In this document: positions 48,058 to 56,864 of the stretch, piece by piece
Layout: each line of letters starts with the position of its first letter
Numbering within the stretch: position 1 is the stretch's first letter
From: Microbacterium sp. LWH13-1.2
Lineage (GTDB): Bacteria; Actinomycetota; Actinomycetes; Actinomycetales; Microbacteriaceae
Reading direction: 5' to 3'
Length of the DNA stretch: 64,000 bases
NCBI RefSeq assembly: GCF_038397735.1
Contig: NZ_CP151635.1
Location: 1,488,001 to 1,552,000, forward strand
Program-made: the position numbers and the translations under genes
Notes under the pieces: model-generated
The model's input: only the letters and a program-made list of their open reading frames with translations
Databases searched by the model: none
Told to the model about the DNA's origin: nothing

Positions 48058-48537
48058 GTGAGTAAGTCATCCCATTCAAACACTCTTATCGGGTGGCGAG
48101 AATGGGTGAGCCTGCCCGATCTCGGCGTCGATTGGCTGAAAGCCAAGATCGACACCGGCGCACGCACCTCTTCGTTGCACGCATTCGAGATTCAGGAGTT
48201 CGACCGCGACGGCGTGTCGTGGGTGCGCTTCCGGGTGAAGCCCTGGCAGGACAGCCAGGAGGACACCGTGTTCGTGGAATCCCCCGTGCATGATCGCCGA
48301 GCGATCCGCAGCTCGTCCGGGCACGCGCAGGAACGACTCGTGGTCGAGATGCTCATCCGACTGCACGACCGCGAGGTTCTGGCTGAGGTCACTCTGAGCA
48401 ACCGAGACGAGATGGGATTCCGGATGCTTATCGGCCGCGAAGCACTGCGGCAGGGGTACACGGTGGACCCGGCACGATCGTTCCTCGGAGGACGCGCGCC
48501 ACGCGAGGCCAGACGCCGCAACCGCGGCAAGGAATGA
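48058..48537 (+). CDS. RimB-like retropepsin-fold protease ('ATP-dependent zinc protease' family)
   Basis: A 159-residue protein of the Zn_protease/DUF785 family. The single catalytic aspartate is in AKIDTGARTSSLHA near residue 30, the D-T-G-A motif of retropepsin-like aspartic proteases. SSSGHAQERLVVEMLI and NRDEMGFRMLIGREAL are the other family signatures, and the C terminus is basic. In the RimABK system RimB removes the glutamate tails that RimK adds. The divergent neighbour is a RimK homologue, which supports the same writer-eraser pairing. It ends 6 bp before the convergent RDD gene. Confidence 0.88.
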   Translation: MSKSSHSNTLIGWREWVSLPDLGVDWLKAKIDTGARTSSLHAFEIQEFDRDGVSWVRFRVKPWQDSQEDTVFVESPVHDRRAIRSSSGHAQERLVVEMLIRLHDREVLAEVTLSNRDEMGFRMLIGREALRQGYTVDPARSFLGGRAPREARRRNRGKE

Positions 48538-48543
48538 CTCCGC

Positions 48544-48972
48544 TCAGGCGCGGATGAGCACGAGCCCCGGCGCCTTGTCGTGAAGACCGCGCTGATCGGC
48601 ATCCCAGATGACAGCCGGGATGACGATCACGAGAAGCAACGTGCGCACGAGCGGACGCCACAGACCCACCCATCCGCCGTCGAGGCGCACGACCCGCATG
48701 CCGAGGATGCGGTGCCCGGGGCTTCCGCCGGCCGTCGGGATGAACAGGATCTGCAGGACCACGAAGACCGCCATGGGGGCGAACTGCGTCAGGCCCGCCT
48801 CGCTGGGAAGCGCGAACTGGTCGTATCCGAGGAACCCGGTCGCGATGATCGTCGCCGCGAGGTAATCGATCACGAGAGCGCCGATCCGGCGGCCGGGGCG
48901 GGCGATGCTGCCGGTGCCCGTCTGCGGCATTCCGAGTCGTTCTCCGGGGTACGTGTTCACAGCGTCCGTCAC
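48544..48972 (-). CDS. RDD family membrane protein
   Basis: A 142-residue RDD-domain protein: PGRRIGALVIDYLAATIIA at residue 26 onward, then a second and a third hydrophobic helix (FAPMAVFVVLQILFI and LVRTLLLVIVIPAVIW), GGSPGHRILGMRVVRLDGG in between, and RGLHDKAPGLVLI at the end. RDD proteins have a transport or stress role in a few bacteria; here the function is unknown. It is probably leaderless (TAGGCT six bases before GTG). It diverges from glnA, as is common in Actinobacteria. Confidence 0.88.
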   Translation of the reverse strand: MTDAVNTYPGERLGMPQTGTGSIARPGRRIGALVIDYLAATIIATGFLGYDQFALPSEAGLTQFAPMAVFVVLQILFIPTAGGSPGHRILGMRVVRLDGGWVGLWRPLVRTLLLVIVIPAVIWDADQRGLHDKAPGLVLIRA

Positions 48973-48978
48973 GTATCC

Positions 48979-48984
48979 AGCCTA
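48979..48984 (-). promoter_or_regulatory. Candidate leaderless -10 (TAGGCT) of the RDD gene
   Basis: TAGGCT on the minus strand ends 6 nt before the GTG at 48972. It lies 8 bp from the GlnR-type box, so GlnR binding might affect both genes. Confidence 0.5.
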
Positions 48985-48991
48985 CCGGCGC

Positions 48992-49029
48992 GTAACATGC
49001 CGGAAACAAAGCGGATACCGTGGGGTAAC
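48992..49029 (+). promoter_or_regulatory. GlnR-type operator of glnA, four half-sites
   Basis: GTAAC, GAAAC, GATAC and GTAAC begin at 48992, 49003, 49014 and 49025, exactly 11 bp apart with 6 bp spacers. This is the actinobacterial GlnR arrangement (GTnAC-n6-GaAAC repeated twice). Confidence 0.8.
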
Positions 49030-49039
49030 GCCCCGCACG

Positions 49040-49045
49040 TACTGT
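49040..49045 (+). promoter_or_regulatory. Candidate -10 (TACTGT) of glnA
   Basis: TACTGT lies 10 bp downstream of the last GlnR half-site with no recognisable -35, as expected for an activated promoter. The leader would be about 40 nt with AGGAG before the ATG. Confidence 0.5.
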
Positions 49046-49090
49046 GCACAATGGCCGTGAAGCCATCGATCCGCAATCCAGGAGTCGTAC

Positions 49091-50515
49091 ATGTTCAAAG
49101 ATTCGTCCGAGGTGCTGACCTACATCAAGGAGAACGACGTCAAGTTCCTTGACATCCGATTCACTGATCTCCCTGGTGTCCAGCAGCACTTCAACATCCC
49201 CGCCTCCACCGTCGATGAGGACTTCTTCGTCAACGGTCAGCTGTTCGACGGCTCCTCGATCCGAGGCTTCGCGAGCATCCACGAATCCGACATGCAGCTC
49301 ATCCCGGACGTGACCACGGCCTACGTCGACCCCTTCCGCGAGGCGAGCACCCTCGTGATGGTCTTCGACATCTACAACCCGCGCACGGGTGAGATCTACT
49401 CGAAGGACCCGCGTCAGGTCGCCAAGAAGGCAGAGAAGTACCTCGCCTCGACCGGCATCGCCGACACCGCGGTCTTCGCCCCCGAGGCCGAGTTCTACAT
49501 CTTCGACGACGTCCGCTACTCGGTCACCGCCGGCGAGAGCTTCTACAAGGTCGACTCCGAAGAGGCCGCCTGGAACACCGGTCGCGAGGAAGAAGGCGGA
49601 AACCTCGCCAACAAGACCCCGTACAAGGGTGGCTACTTCCCCGTCAGCCCGGTCGACAAGACCGCTGACCTGCGTGACGACATCACTCTGAAGCTGATCG
49701 ACGCCGGGTTCATCCTCGAGCGCTCGCACCACGAGGTCGGCACCGCCGGCCAGCAGGAGATCAACTACCGCTTCGACACCATGGTGCACTCGGCGGACGA
49801 CATCCTGAAGTTCAAGTACATCGTCAAGAACACCGCCGAAGAGTGGGGCAAGGTCGCCACCTTCATGCCGAAGCCGCTGTACGGCGACAACGGCTCGGGC
49901 ATGCACACGCACCAGTCGCTGTGGAACGACGGCAAGCCGCTCTTCTACGACGAGGCCGGCTACGGCCAGCTCAGCGACATCGCGCGCTGGTACATCGGCG
50001 GTCTGCTCGCGCACGCCCCCGCAGTGCTCGCCTTCACGAACCCGACCCTGAACAGCTACCACCGTCTGGTCAAGGGTTTCGAGGCTCCGGTCAACCTGGT
50101 CTACTCGGCCGGAAACCGCTCGGCTGCGATCCGCATCCCGATCACGGGTTCGAACCCGAAGGCCAAGCGCATCGAGTTCCGTGCGCCTGACGCATCGGGT
50201 AACCCGTACCTCGCCTTCGCCGCGCAGCTCATGGCCGGCCTCGACGGCATCAAGAACCGCATCGAGCCGCACGAGCCCGTCGACAAGGACCTCTACGAGC
50301 TTCCCCCCGAGGAGGCCAAGAACATCCCGCAGGTTCCGAACTCCCTGCTGGATTCGCTCGAAGCGCTGAAGGAAGACCACCAGTTCCTCCTCGAGGGCGG
50401 CGTCTTCACCGAGGAGCTCATCGAGACCTGGATCTCGTACAAGTACGAGAACGAGATCCTGCCGATGGCTCAGCGCCCGCACCCGTTCGAGTACGAGCTG
50501 TACTTCGGAGTCTGA
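49091..50515 (+). CDS. glnA: Glutamine synthetase type I
   Basis: A 474-residue dodecameric glutamine synthetase that makes glutamine from glutamate, ammonia and ATP. Beta-grasp: [17 protein letters not shown]; latch Asp region [10 protein letters not shown]; metal Glu in [11 protein letters not shown]; the ammonia-site [17 protein letters not shown] loop [17 protein letters not shown]. The adenylylation Tyr is in [10 protein letters not shown] near residue 400, so GlnE (53880-56855) can regulate it. The 25-residue insertion typical of GSI-beta is present. The upstream GlnR-type box indicates nitrogen control. AGGAG lies 6 nt before ATG. Monocistronic with a strong terminator. Confidence 0.97.
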   Translation: MFKDSSEVLTYIKENDVKFLDIRFTDLPGVQQHFNIPASTVDEDFFVNGQLFDGSSIRGFASIHESDMQLIPDVTTAYVDPFREASTLVMVFDIYNPRTGEIYSKDPRQVAKKAEKYLASTGIADTAVFAPEAEFYIFDDVRYSVTAGESFYKVDSEEAAWNTGREEEGGNLANKTPYKGGYFPVSPVDKTADLRDDITLKLIDAGFILERSHHEVGTAGQQEINYRFDTMVHSADDILKFKYIVKNTAEEWGKVATFMPKPLYGDNGSGMHTHQSLWNDGKPLFYDEAGYGQLSDIARWYIGGLLAHAPAVLAFTNPTLNSYHRLVKGFEAPVNLVYSAGNRSAAIRIPITGSNPKAKRIEFRAPDASGNPYLAFAAQLMAGLDGIKNRIEPHEPVDKDLYELPPEEAKNIPQVPNSLLDSLEALKEDHQFLLEGGVFTEELIETWISYKYENEILPMAQRPHPFEYELYFGV

Positions 50516-50531
50516 CCCTCAGACACGCAGA

Positions 50532-50564
50532 AAGAGCCCGCCAGGTCCGTCCTGGCGGGCTCTT
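50532..50564. terminator. Bidirectional terminator after glnA
   Basis: AAGAGCCCGCCAGG and its exact complement form a 14 bp stem with a TCCGT loop. Confidence 0.85.
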
Positions 50565-50583
50565 CTCATGTCGCGGCGAGGAT

Positions 50584-51048
50584 CTATTCGGTGCCGCCTT
50601 CGTTCTCACCGCGGATCAGACGCTGGATCTGCTCCTCCGGAAGTGGGTCGATGGATCCCGACGACATCTCGATGACCGGCGCCGATGGCGTCCCGCCGAT
50701 GGTGCATTGCGATTCTGCGACTTGTCCTGCCGTAGTGGCCGGAACCAGAACAAGCCATTCCGGCTCTACGATGCGATGCTCGATTCGGGTGGCATCGATG
50801 TCGAACTGCACGTCGGGCGCGAACACGCTGATCGTCGCATCGATGCAGGTCTGAGCGAGTTCCGCATCCGTGAACAGTGGTTCCTCGGACGCCGTCGCAC
50901 TCGGTGTCGGTTCCGCGGTCTCGGATGTCCGTGGCGACGACGACGGACTCGGAGCCGTGTCGGTCGCAGACGGCGACGCACACCCCGAGATCAGCACGGC
51001 CGCGGCCACACAGATCGCCGACACACCGAATCCTCTAGCGCTGGTCAT
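50584..51048 (-). CDS. Small lipoprotein, hypothetical
   Basis: A 154-residue exported lipoprotein. The signal peptide (about 1-24) ends in the lipobox LISGC, followed by a Ser/Thr/Pro-rich spacer to about residue 60. The mature domain (60-150) starts ELAQTCIDATISVFAPD and has a second Cys in ESQCTIGG; the two could form a disulfide. No family is recognised. The ATG at 51048 is supported by TACGAT ending six bases upstream; a GTG two codons earlier is possible. It is alone between the glnA terminator and the GNAT gene. Confidence 0.75.
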   Translation of the reverse strand: MTSARGFGVSAICVAAAVLISGCASPSATDTAPSPSSSPRTSETAEPTPSATASEEPLFTDAELAQTCIDATISVFAPDVQFDIDATRIEHRIVEPEWLVLVPATTAGQVAESQCTIGGTPSAPVIEMSSGSIDPLPEEQIQRLIRGENEGGTE

Positions 51049-51054
51049 ACGCAC

Positions 51055-51060
51055 ATCGTA
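51055..51060 (-). promoter_or_regulatory. Candidate leaderless -10 (TACGAT) of the lipoprotein gene
   Basis: TACGAT on the minus strand ends 6 nt before the ATG at 51048. Confidence 0.45.
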
Positions 51061-51173
51061 TGGAAGAACATCCGCTGAGCGCTGTCAGCCATTCGGGGGA
51101 CAGAGCACGCCAGGGGCGAATGGAGACCTAGCGCGACGCCGTGGTGAGCTGTTCGCCCTCGCGATGGTGGCGC

Positions 51174-51674
51174 TCATGCCTCGAGGTCGAGAACCCATTC
51201 GTTCATCGTCAGCTCGGATCCTCGGAACGTCTCGGTGATCGTGCCCAGGAGCTCGAACCCACCCCTGCGGCACAGCCCGTTCGACCCGGGATTCTCGACG
51301 GAAGGTAACGCCACCAGGAAGCGCCGTCCGTCTCGATGAGCGCGCGCGTCGTCGACCAACAGGGAGAGCGCACTCGAGGCTACGCCGTGCCCTTGCGCCT
51401 CCGGGACGACGAACCACCCGGTCTCCAGCGCCGGTGCGCCGCGCCATGCGGCGTGCCAGAAACCGATCGATCCGACCGCTCGATCGTGCTCGTCTTCGAT
51501 GACGAACATCCTCGCCTCGCCTGCTCGCCACAGGCGCAGGTACCGCTCGTTGCGCTCGAACAGCTGCTCTTCGGTCTCCTCCCCGTTCAGGTGCGCCGTC
51601 ATCTCGGGGGTGTTCGCGATGCGGAGCAGACCGAGGTCGTCGGCGGACCACCGTCTGAGCGTGAGGTTCTGCAT
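51174..51674 (-). CDS. GNAT-family N-acetyltransferase
   Basis: A 166-residue acetyltransferase of the RimJ/RimL-like (Acetyltransf_3) type. LTLRRWSADDLGLL is the first strand and helix, FVIEDEHDRAVGSIGFWHA the central strands, ETGWFVVPEAQGHGVASSAL the acetyl-CoA loop (Q/R-x-x-G-x-A: here QGHGVA), and NGLCRRGGFELLGT the end. The acceptor could be an amino group of a protein, antibiotic or metabolite and cannot be told. I chose the ATG of MQNLTLRRW; a GTG 12 codons upstream would add a weakly supported extension. Confidence 0.78.
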   Translation of the reverse strand: MQNLTLRRWSADDLGLLRIANTPEMTAHLNGEETEEQLFERNERYLRLWRAGEARMFVIEDEHDRAVGSIGFWHAAWRGAPALETGWFVVPEAQGHGVASSALSLLVDDARAHRDGRRFLVALPSVENPGSNGLCRRGGFELLGTITETFRGSELTMNEWVLDLEA

Positions 51675-51805
51675 CTCGGAACGATCCCACACACCTCTGA
51701 CATCGCGCACGGGTTTCGCGCGCGCAACCGTGACCGTGTCGCGCTTGCTTCGAAGGGCTACGGGTGGTGCACTGAGAGGTCGGGAACTACAGAGGGGACG
51801 ACGCC

Positions 51806-52954
51806 ATGCGCCGGAAGACCGAGAAGCAGCTGCTGCGGCACACGACCGAGACTCCCCCGGCGCAGCCGAAGACGGCGGCCGCGGCGATCGCCCGCATCAA
51901 CCCGTTCATGTACGGCCTGCTCGGAGCACTCGGTGTTCTCGTCGCGCTCATGCTCGGCGGCATCGTCAACCAGCTCGCTACCGTGCTGGTCTACATCGGA
52001 GTGGCGATCTTCCTCGCGCTCGGCCTCGATCCGATCGTCTCTTTCCTCGAGCGCAGGCTCCCCCGGCCTGCGGCGGTCGCCATCGTGGTGGCCGGAGTCG
52101 TCCTCGCATTCGCAGGCATCATCCTCGCGATCGTCCCGATCCTCGTGCAGCAGATCGCGAACCTGATCGAGAACGGCCCGCAGATGGTCAAGGACATCAT
52201 GGCCTCGGCCTGGTTCAAGGACCTCAACGACCAGTTCGGCTCGACTTTCGAGGACGCCGCGAACGGCATCCTGTCGTTCCTCCAGGATCCCGGCAATCTC
52301 GCCGACATCGGTGGCGGCGTGTTCGCCGTCGGTGCCGGCATCGCCGGAGGATTCACGGGCGTCACGATCGTCCTCATCCTCACGCTCTACTTCATGGCCT
52401 CGCTGCGCAGCATCAAGAAGGTGGCCGCACGCTTCGTCCCCGCCTACCAGCGCGACACGTTCAGCGGGCTCCTCGACGACGTGTCGGGTGCGGTCGGACG
52501 CTATGTGATCGGCCAGGCGAGCCTCGCGCTCGTCAACGGCATCCTGAGCCTCATCGTGCTGAGCATCATCGGTGCCCCGGTGCCGGCGCTGCTCGCCCTG
52601 ATCGCCTTCATCGGGTCGATGATCCCTCTCGTCGGCACTCTGAGCGCCTCCATCATCAACTCGCTGATCTGCCTGATCGTGAGCCCGGTCACCGCGCTGA
52701 TCGCCTTCATCTACTACCTGGTGTACATGCAGATCGAGGCGTACATACTCTCTCCCCGCATCATGAACAAGGCTGTGGCTGTTCCGGGCGCACTCGTCGT
52801 GATCGCGGCGGTCGCGGGCGGCGCACTCGGCGGGATCCTGGGAGCTCTCGTCGCGATCCCCGTCGCGGCCAGCGTGATCATCATCGTGCAGAAGGTGGTC
52901 TTCCCGACGCAGGACAGCAAGGTCGTGCCGCCGGGCACCCTCAGCGAACGGTGA
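51806..52954 (+). CDS. AI-2E family transporter (membrane permease)
   Basis: A 382-residue polytopic protein with about eight hydrophobic segments. INPFMYGLLGALGVLVALML is the first, followed by the paired VYIGVAIFLALGLDPIVSFLERR. The family signatures are the central FVPAYQRDTFSGLLDDVSGAVGRYVIGQA loop and the conserved C-terminal helices around LIAFIGSMIPLVGTLSAS and AYILSPRIMNKAVAV. The family contains TqsA, sodium/proton antiporters and other exporters, so 'AI-2E' is a family name and not a substrate. ATG with AGAGGGG upstream. It overlaps the convergent lipid kinase gene by 14 nt. Confidence 0.87.
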   Translation: MRRKTEKQLLRHTTETPPAQPKTAAAAIARINPFMYGLLGALGVLVALMLGGIVNQLATVLVYIGVAIFLALGLDPIVSFLERRLPRPAAVAIVVAGVVLAFAGIILAIVPILVQQIANLIENGPQMVKDIMASAWFKDLNDQFGSTFEDAANGILSFLQDPGNLADIGGGVFAVGAGIAGGFTGVTIVLILTLYFMASLRSIKKVAARFVPAYQRDTFSGLLDDVSGAVGRYVIGQASLALVNGILSLIVLSIIGAPVPALLALIAFIGSMIPLVGTLSASIINSLICLIVSPVTALIAFIYYLVYMQIEAYILSPRIMNKAVAVPGALVVIAAVAGGALGGILGALVAIPVAASVIIIVQKVVFPTQDSKVVPPGTLSER

Positions 52955-53870
52955 GAGCCGCGGGCTGAACCCGCACGGTGAAGTCCGAGACCGCCCCGAC
53001 CTCTTCGCCGTCGATCTCGAACGTCTGCGGCGACGCGAGCTCGACCCGAATGCGTTCCGCTGAGATGTGGGTCGTCGAGTCCGTGCTCACCGCGGTGTCG
53101 ACATTGCCCATCATGCGACGGATGCCGTTCTCCCAGACGAAGGCGCGCACCGTGTCGAGCCACTGCAGGGGCCCATCGGCGCTCACGAGCAGCATGTCGA
53201 GCAGCCCGTCGTCGAGCACGGCGTCCGGCAGGAGACGGATGCCGCCCTGCACCATTCCGCAGTTGCCGATCAGCATCGTGTGACCGCGAAGGCCCTGGGG
53301 CTCCTGGTCGTCGAGCGTGAGGGTGATGTCGGTCATCTCGGTGCCTGCCAGGGCACGCCCCATCGCCTCCACGTAGGCGATCCATCCGGCACGGTTCTTC
53401 AGGTCCTCGTCGGTCTCCACCAGCATCTGCGCATCGATGCCGAAGCCGACCATCACCACGAACGCATGCTCGGTGCCGTCGTGGTCGACCCAGCCCATGT
53501 CGATCCGCTGCGGCTCGCCGTCGCGGATCCGCTTCAGCGCGGCGGGGATGTCGTTCAAGGGGATCTCGAGGTTGCGAGCGAGCAGGTTGCCCGTGCCCTG
53601 CGGCACGATGCCGAGCGCGGACTCCGTGCCCGCCAACGATTCCGCGACCGCCCTGACCGTGCCGTCTCCGCCGACGGCGATCACCACGTCGCAGCCTGCG
53701 GCGACCGCCTCGGCGGCCATGCCGCGCCCCGGGTCCTCGATGCTGGTCTCCCACCACTCGGAGGGCGTCTCGACGCCCTCCGAGTCGAAGGTCGCGGCGA
53801 CGGCTTCGCGCAGCGAGTCCCCGTCAACTTTGGAGGGGTTCCAGATCACACCGAGCTTCGAGATCGTCAT
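52941..53870 (-). CDS. Diacylglycerol kinase family lipid kinase
   Basis: A 309-residue DAGK-family kinase, the second in the window. GVIWNPSKVDGD at the N terminus replaces the usual NP-xxG loop with a shortened form, VVIAVGGDGTVRAVAESL near 63 is the catalytic glycine loop, and IVPQGTGNLLARNLEIPLND follows near 90. The C-terminal lid has LLPDAVLDDGLLDMLLV and FEIDGEEVG. It is only distantly similar to the kinase at 7656, so it probably has another lipid substrate. TAGCCT six bases before ATG suggests a leaderless transcript starting at the end of glnE. Confidence 0.88.
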   Translation of the reverse strand: MTISKLGVIWNPSKVDGDSLREAVAATFDSEGVETPSEWWETSIEDPGRGMAAEAVAAGCDVVIAVGGDGTVRAVAESLAGTESALGIVPQGTGNLLARNLEIPLNDIPAALKRIRDGEPQRIDMGWVDHDGTEHAFVVMVGFGIDAQMLVETDEDLKNRAGWIAYVEAMGRALAGTEMTDITLTLDDQEPQGLRGHTMLIGNCGMVQGGIRLLPDAVLDDGLLDMLLVSADGPLQWLDTVRAFVWENGIRRMMGNVDTAVSTDSTTHISAERIRVELASPQTFEIDGEEVGAVSDFTVRVQPAALTVR

Positions 53871-53876
53871 GCAGCA

Positions 53877-53882
53877 AGGCTA
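53877..53882 (-). promoter_or_regulatory. Candidate leaderless -10 (TAGCCT) of the second lipid kinase gene
   Basis: TAGCCT on the minus strand ends 6 nt before the ATG at 53870. Its TAG is the stop codon of glnE. Confidence 0.45.
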
Positions 53883-56855
53883 GCCGTAGAAGAGCTGCTC
53901 GAACGCCCTGCGCGCGCGTCGCGTGACGCCGAGATAGTCGTCGTCGAGCGCACTCGCCGATCTGTCGGGATATCCGAGCAGTCGACCGATCGCATCGAGG
54001 TCGCGCAGATCAGTCGGCAGCACGTCGCTCGTCTTGCCGGTGAGCAGCGTGATGGCGGATCGCAGGCGGCTCGACAGCAACCAGGCCTCGCGCAACAGGT
54101 CCGCCGAGTCGGCCGGCACCAACCCGGCACCGACCGCGGCGTCAAGGGCCGTCAGCGTCGACGTCGTCTGCAGCTGCGGCACCGAATGGGCGTGCTGCAG
54201 CTGCAGCAGCTGCACGAGCCACTCGACATCGCTCAACGTGCCCGGCCCGAGCTTGAGGTGGCGCCGCGGATCGACGCCCTGCGGCAGCCGTTCGCCCTCG
54301 ACCCGCGCCTTGATGCGCTTGATCTCGCGCGCACCCTGCAGGTCGATCTCGGCGGGATAGCGGATGCTGTCCGCCAATGCGGTGAACTTCTCGATCAGAT
54401 TCGCACTGCCGGCGACTCCCCGAGCCCTCAGCAGCGCTTGAGCCTCCCACGACAGCGACCACCGTCGGTAGTACTCGGCATACGCCTCGATCGAGCGCAC
54501 GATGGGTCCGTTCCGCCCCTCGGGACGCAGGTCCGCGTCGAGGTCGAGAGGCACACGATGATCCGTGAGGTGCTCTCGCAGTCCCGAGACGATGCGCGTC
54601 GCGAGGGTCTGAGCGCGTTGAGGATCGACGCCGTTCGCCTCGTACACGAAGAGGATGTCGGCATCAGAGCCGAAGCCCAACTCCGCTCCCCCGTACCGGC
54701 CCATCCCGATCACCGCGAAGTCGAACGCGTCGTCTTCGTCGGGAACGAGCTCTCGCCGCACGGCACGGAGCGCCGCCTGGATCGTCGCATCCGTGATCTC
54801 GGTGAGAGAGGTCGCGATCTGCTCGATCGTGAGCACATCGAGCACTCCGCCCATGGCGGTGCGCAGCAGTTCTCTGCGCCGTAGAGCACGCACAGCCTGC
54901 AGCGCATCGCCCACCTCGCGGTGCCGGGTCTGGATCGCCCGCGCCTCTTCGTCGATCGCGGCACCACTGCGCGGGCGCAGCAGATCGCTGCTGTCGAGCC
55001 ACGCGACGGATTCGGGGATCCATTCCATGAGCTCGCCGACGTACCGCGACGACGACAGGAGCCTCGTGAGGCTCTCCGCTGCACCGGAGGAGTCGCGGAG
55101 CATCCGAAGGAACCAGGGCGTGTCGCCGAGTCGCTCGCTGATCCGGCGAAAGGCGATCAGGGCGTAGTCGGGATCACTGCCGTCTGCGAACCAGCGCACC
55201 ATGACCGGCATCAGGTGCCGCTGGATGGTCGCCTTCCGGCTGAGACCGGTGGTCAGCGCGCCGATGTGACGAAGGGCTCCGGCGGGGTCGCGGAAGCCGA
55301 TGGCCATCAGCCTGTCGTGCGCCTGCGCCGTCGACAGCGTGCGCTCCTCTTCGGGAAGTGAGGCCACGGCGCTGAGCAGAGGGCGGTAGAACAGCCGGGT
55401 GTGGATGTCGCGCACCTCGCGGCGCACGCTCTCCCACCGCGCCCAGATCGCCTCGCCGGACTCCCCCAGACCGGTGCTGCGCGCGAGCACGCGGAGCCCG
55501 GCCGGCGTGCGCGGCATCAGGTGGGTGCGGCTGAGCTCCTTCAGCTGAAGTCGGTGCTCCATCAGCCGCAGGATGCAGTAGTCGTCGGCGAACGATGCGG
55601 CTTCAGCCCGACCGATGTAGCCGCCCTCGACCAGGGCATCGATGCTCTCGAGGGTTCCCCTCGTCCGCAGACGGGGGTCTGTGAGGCCGTGGACGAGCTG
55701 CAGGAGCTGCACGGTGAACTCGATGTCCCTCAGCCCGCCCGAACCGAGTTTGAGCTGGTATTGGGCATCCTCGGGATCGATGTGCTCCATGACGCGCTCG
55801 CGCATGCGCTGCACGCTGTCGACGAAGTTCTCGCGAGCGGCGCTGGAGAAGACCTTGGGCTGCACCGCGGCGATGTAGTCCGCGCCGAGGTCGGGGTCGC
55901 CCGCGAGGGGCCGAGCCTTCAGCAGGGCCTGGAACTCCCAGCTCTTGGCCCAGCGGTCGTAGTAGGCAAGGTGCGAGGCGAGCGATCGCACCAGAGCGCC
56001 CTGCTTGCCCTCGGGGCGCAGCGCCGCGTCGACCTCCCACAGCGGAGGCTCGACCTCGATCCCGCTGAGCACGCGCATCGTCTCTCGTGCGAGGCGCGTC
56101 GCGATGTCGATAGCCCGCGCCTCGGACACGACCTCCTCGTCGGTCGTTCCGCCGACGAAGATGACGTCCACGTCGCTGACGTAGTTCAACTCGCGCGCAC
56201 CCGCCTTGCCCATGCCGATGATCGCGAGCTGCGTCGCTGCGACCTGCTCGCGGCTCAGAGTGTCTGCGAGACGTCGGCGGGCGACCGCGAGTGCCGCCTC
56301 GAGCGCTGCTCCCGCTATGTCGGCCAACGCCGCGGCCACGTCGCCCACGATGCGCACGGGGCTGTGCGCCGTGAGGTCGAAAGCGGCGATCTCGGCGAGA
56401 TTGCGCCGGTACGCGACGCGAAGCGTCACCACCGCCGCATCGTCTGCGGACTCGGCGAACCCGTCGTGCGCCCCCACCGCGTCCAGCAACCGCTCGCGCA
56501 GCTGGTCTGCCGACGGCAGCTCGCTCGTCACCTCTCCCAGCACCGTGATCTCGTCCGGGTGCCTCAGGAAGAAGTCCGCGAAACCCTGCGATGCGCCGAA
56601 CACTCGCCAGACTCGTCGACGCGACTCCGCATCGCGGAACAGCGAGGCGAGCGGGGCGGGGTCGCGTCGCGCCACGCGCAGCATCCCCTCCACCGCGGCA
56701 TCAGGGTCGGCACCGTCGGCCTCACCGAGCAGCAGCGATCGCTCGACGTCCAGCAGGGTCGCCAGCTCGGCGAGGTTGTCCGCGGCCCCGCTGAGCTCGG
56801 CGAAACCGAGCCTGGCCAGCGCGGAGAGAGAGACGGAGTCGTCCGAACGGGCCAT
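53880..56855 (-). CDS. glnE: Bifunctional glutamine synthetase adenylyltransferase/deadenylase
   Basis: A 991-residue GlnE. The N-terminal deadenylylating nucleotidyltransferase domain has ARELNYVSDVDVIFVGGT near 220 and the acidic DAALRPEGKQGALVRS near 280. The C-terminal adenylylating domain has the matching GFGSDADILFVYEANG near 730 and LDADLRPEGRNGPIVRS near 780. The linker helices carry GGLRDIEFTVQLLQL and a second LSDVEWLVQLLQLQH. It attaches or removes AMP on the glnA Tyr in response to nitrogen status. It is followed by the second lipid kinase and preceded by the second glutamine synthetase with only 9 bp between. Confidence 0.95.
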   Translation of the reverse strand: MARSDDSVSLSALARLGFAELSGAADNLAELATLLDVERSLLLGEADGADPDAAVEGMLRVARRDPAPLASLFRDAESRRRVWRVFGASQGFADFFLRHPDEITVLGEVTSELPSADQLRERLLDAVGAHDGFAESADDAAVVTLRVAYRRNLAEIAAFDLTAHSPVRIVGDVAAALADIAGAALEAALAVARRRLADTLSREQVAATQLAIIGMGKAGARELNYVSDVDVIFVGGTTDEEVVSEARAIDIATRLARETMRVLSGIEVEPPLWEVDAALRPEGKQGALVRSLASHLAYYDRWAKSWEFQALLKARPLAGDPDLGADYIAAVQPKVFSSAARENFVDSVQRMRERVMEHIDPEDAQYQLKLGSGGLRDIEFTVQLLQLVHGLTDPRLRTRGTLESIDALVEGGYIGRAEAASFADDYCILRLMEHRLQLKELSRTHLMPRTPAGLRVLARSTGLGESGEAIWARWESVRREVRDIHTRLFYRPLLSAVASLPEEERTLSTAQAHDRLMAIGFRDPAGALRHIGALTTGLSRKATIQRHLMPVMVRWFADGSDPDYALIAFRRISERLGDTPWFLRMLRDSSGAAESLTRLLSSSRYVGELMEWIPESVAWLDSSDLLRPRSGAAIDEEARAIQTRHREVGDALQAVRALRRRELLRTAMGGVLDVLTIEQIATSLTEITDATIQAALRAVRRELVPDEDDAFDFAVIGMGRYGGAELGFGSDADILFVYEANGVDPQRAQTLATRIVSGLREHLTDHRVPLDLDADLRPEGRNGPIVRSIEAYAEYYRRWSLSWEAQALLRARGVAGSANLIEKFTALADSIRYPAEIDLQGAREIKRIKARVEGERLPQGVDPRRHLKLGPGTLSDVEWLVQLLQLQHAHSVPQLQTTSTLTALDAAVGAGLVPADSADLLREAWLLSSRLRSAITLLTGKTSDVLPTDLRDLDAIGRLLGYPDRSASALDDDYLGVTRRARRAFEQLFYG

Positions 56856-56864
56856 GCGCGACGC

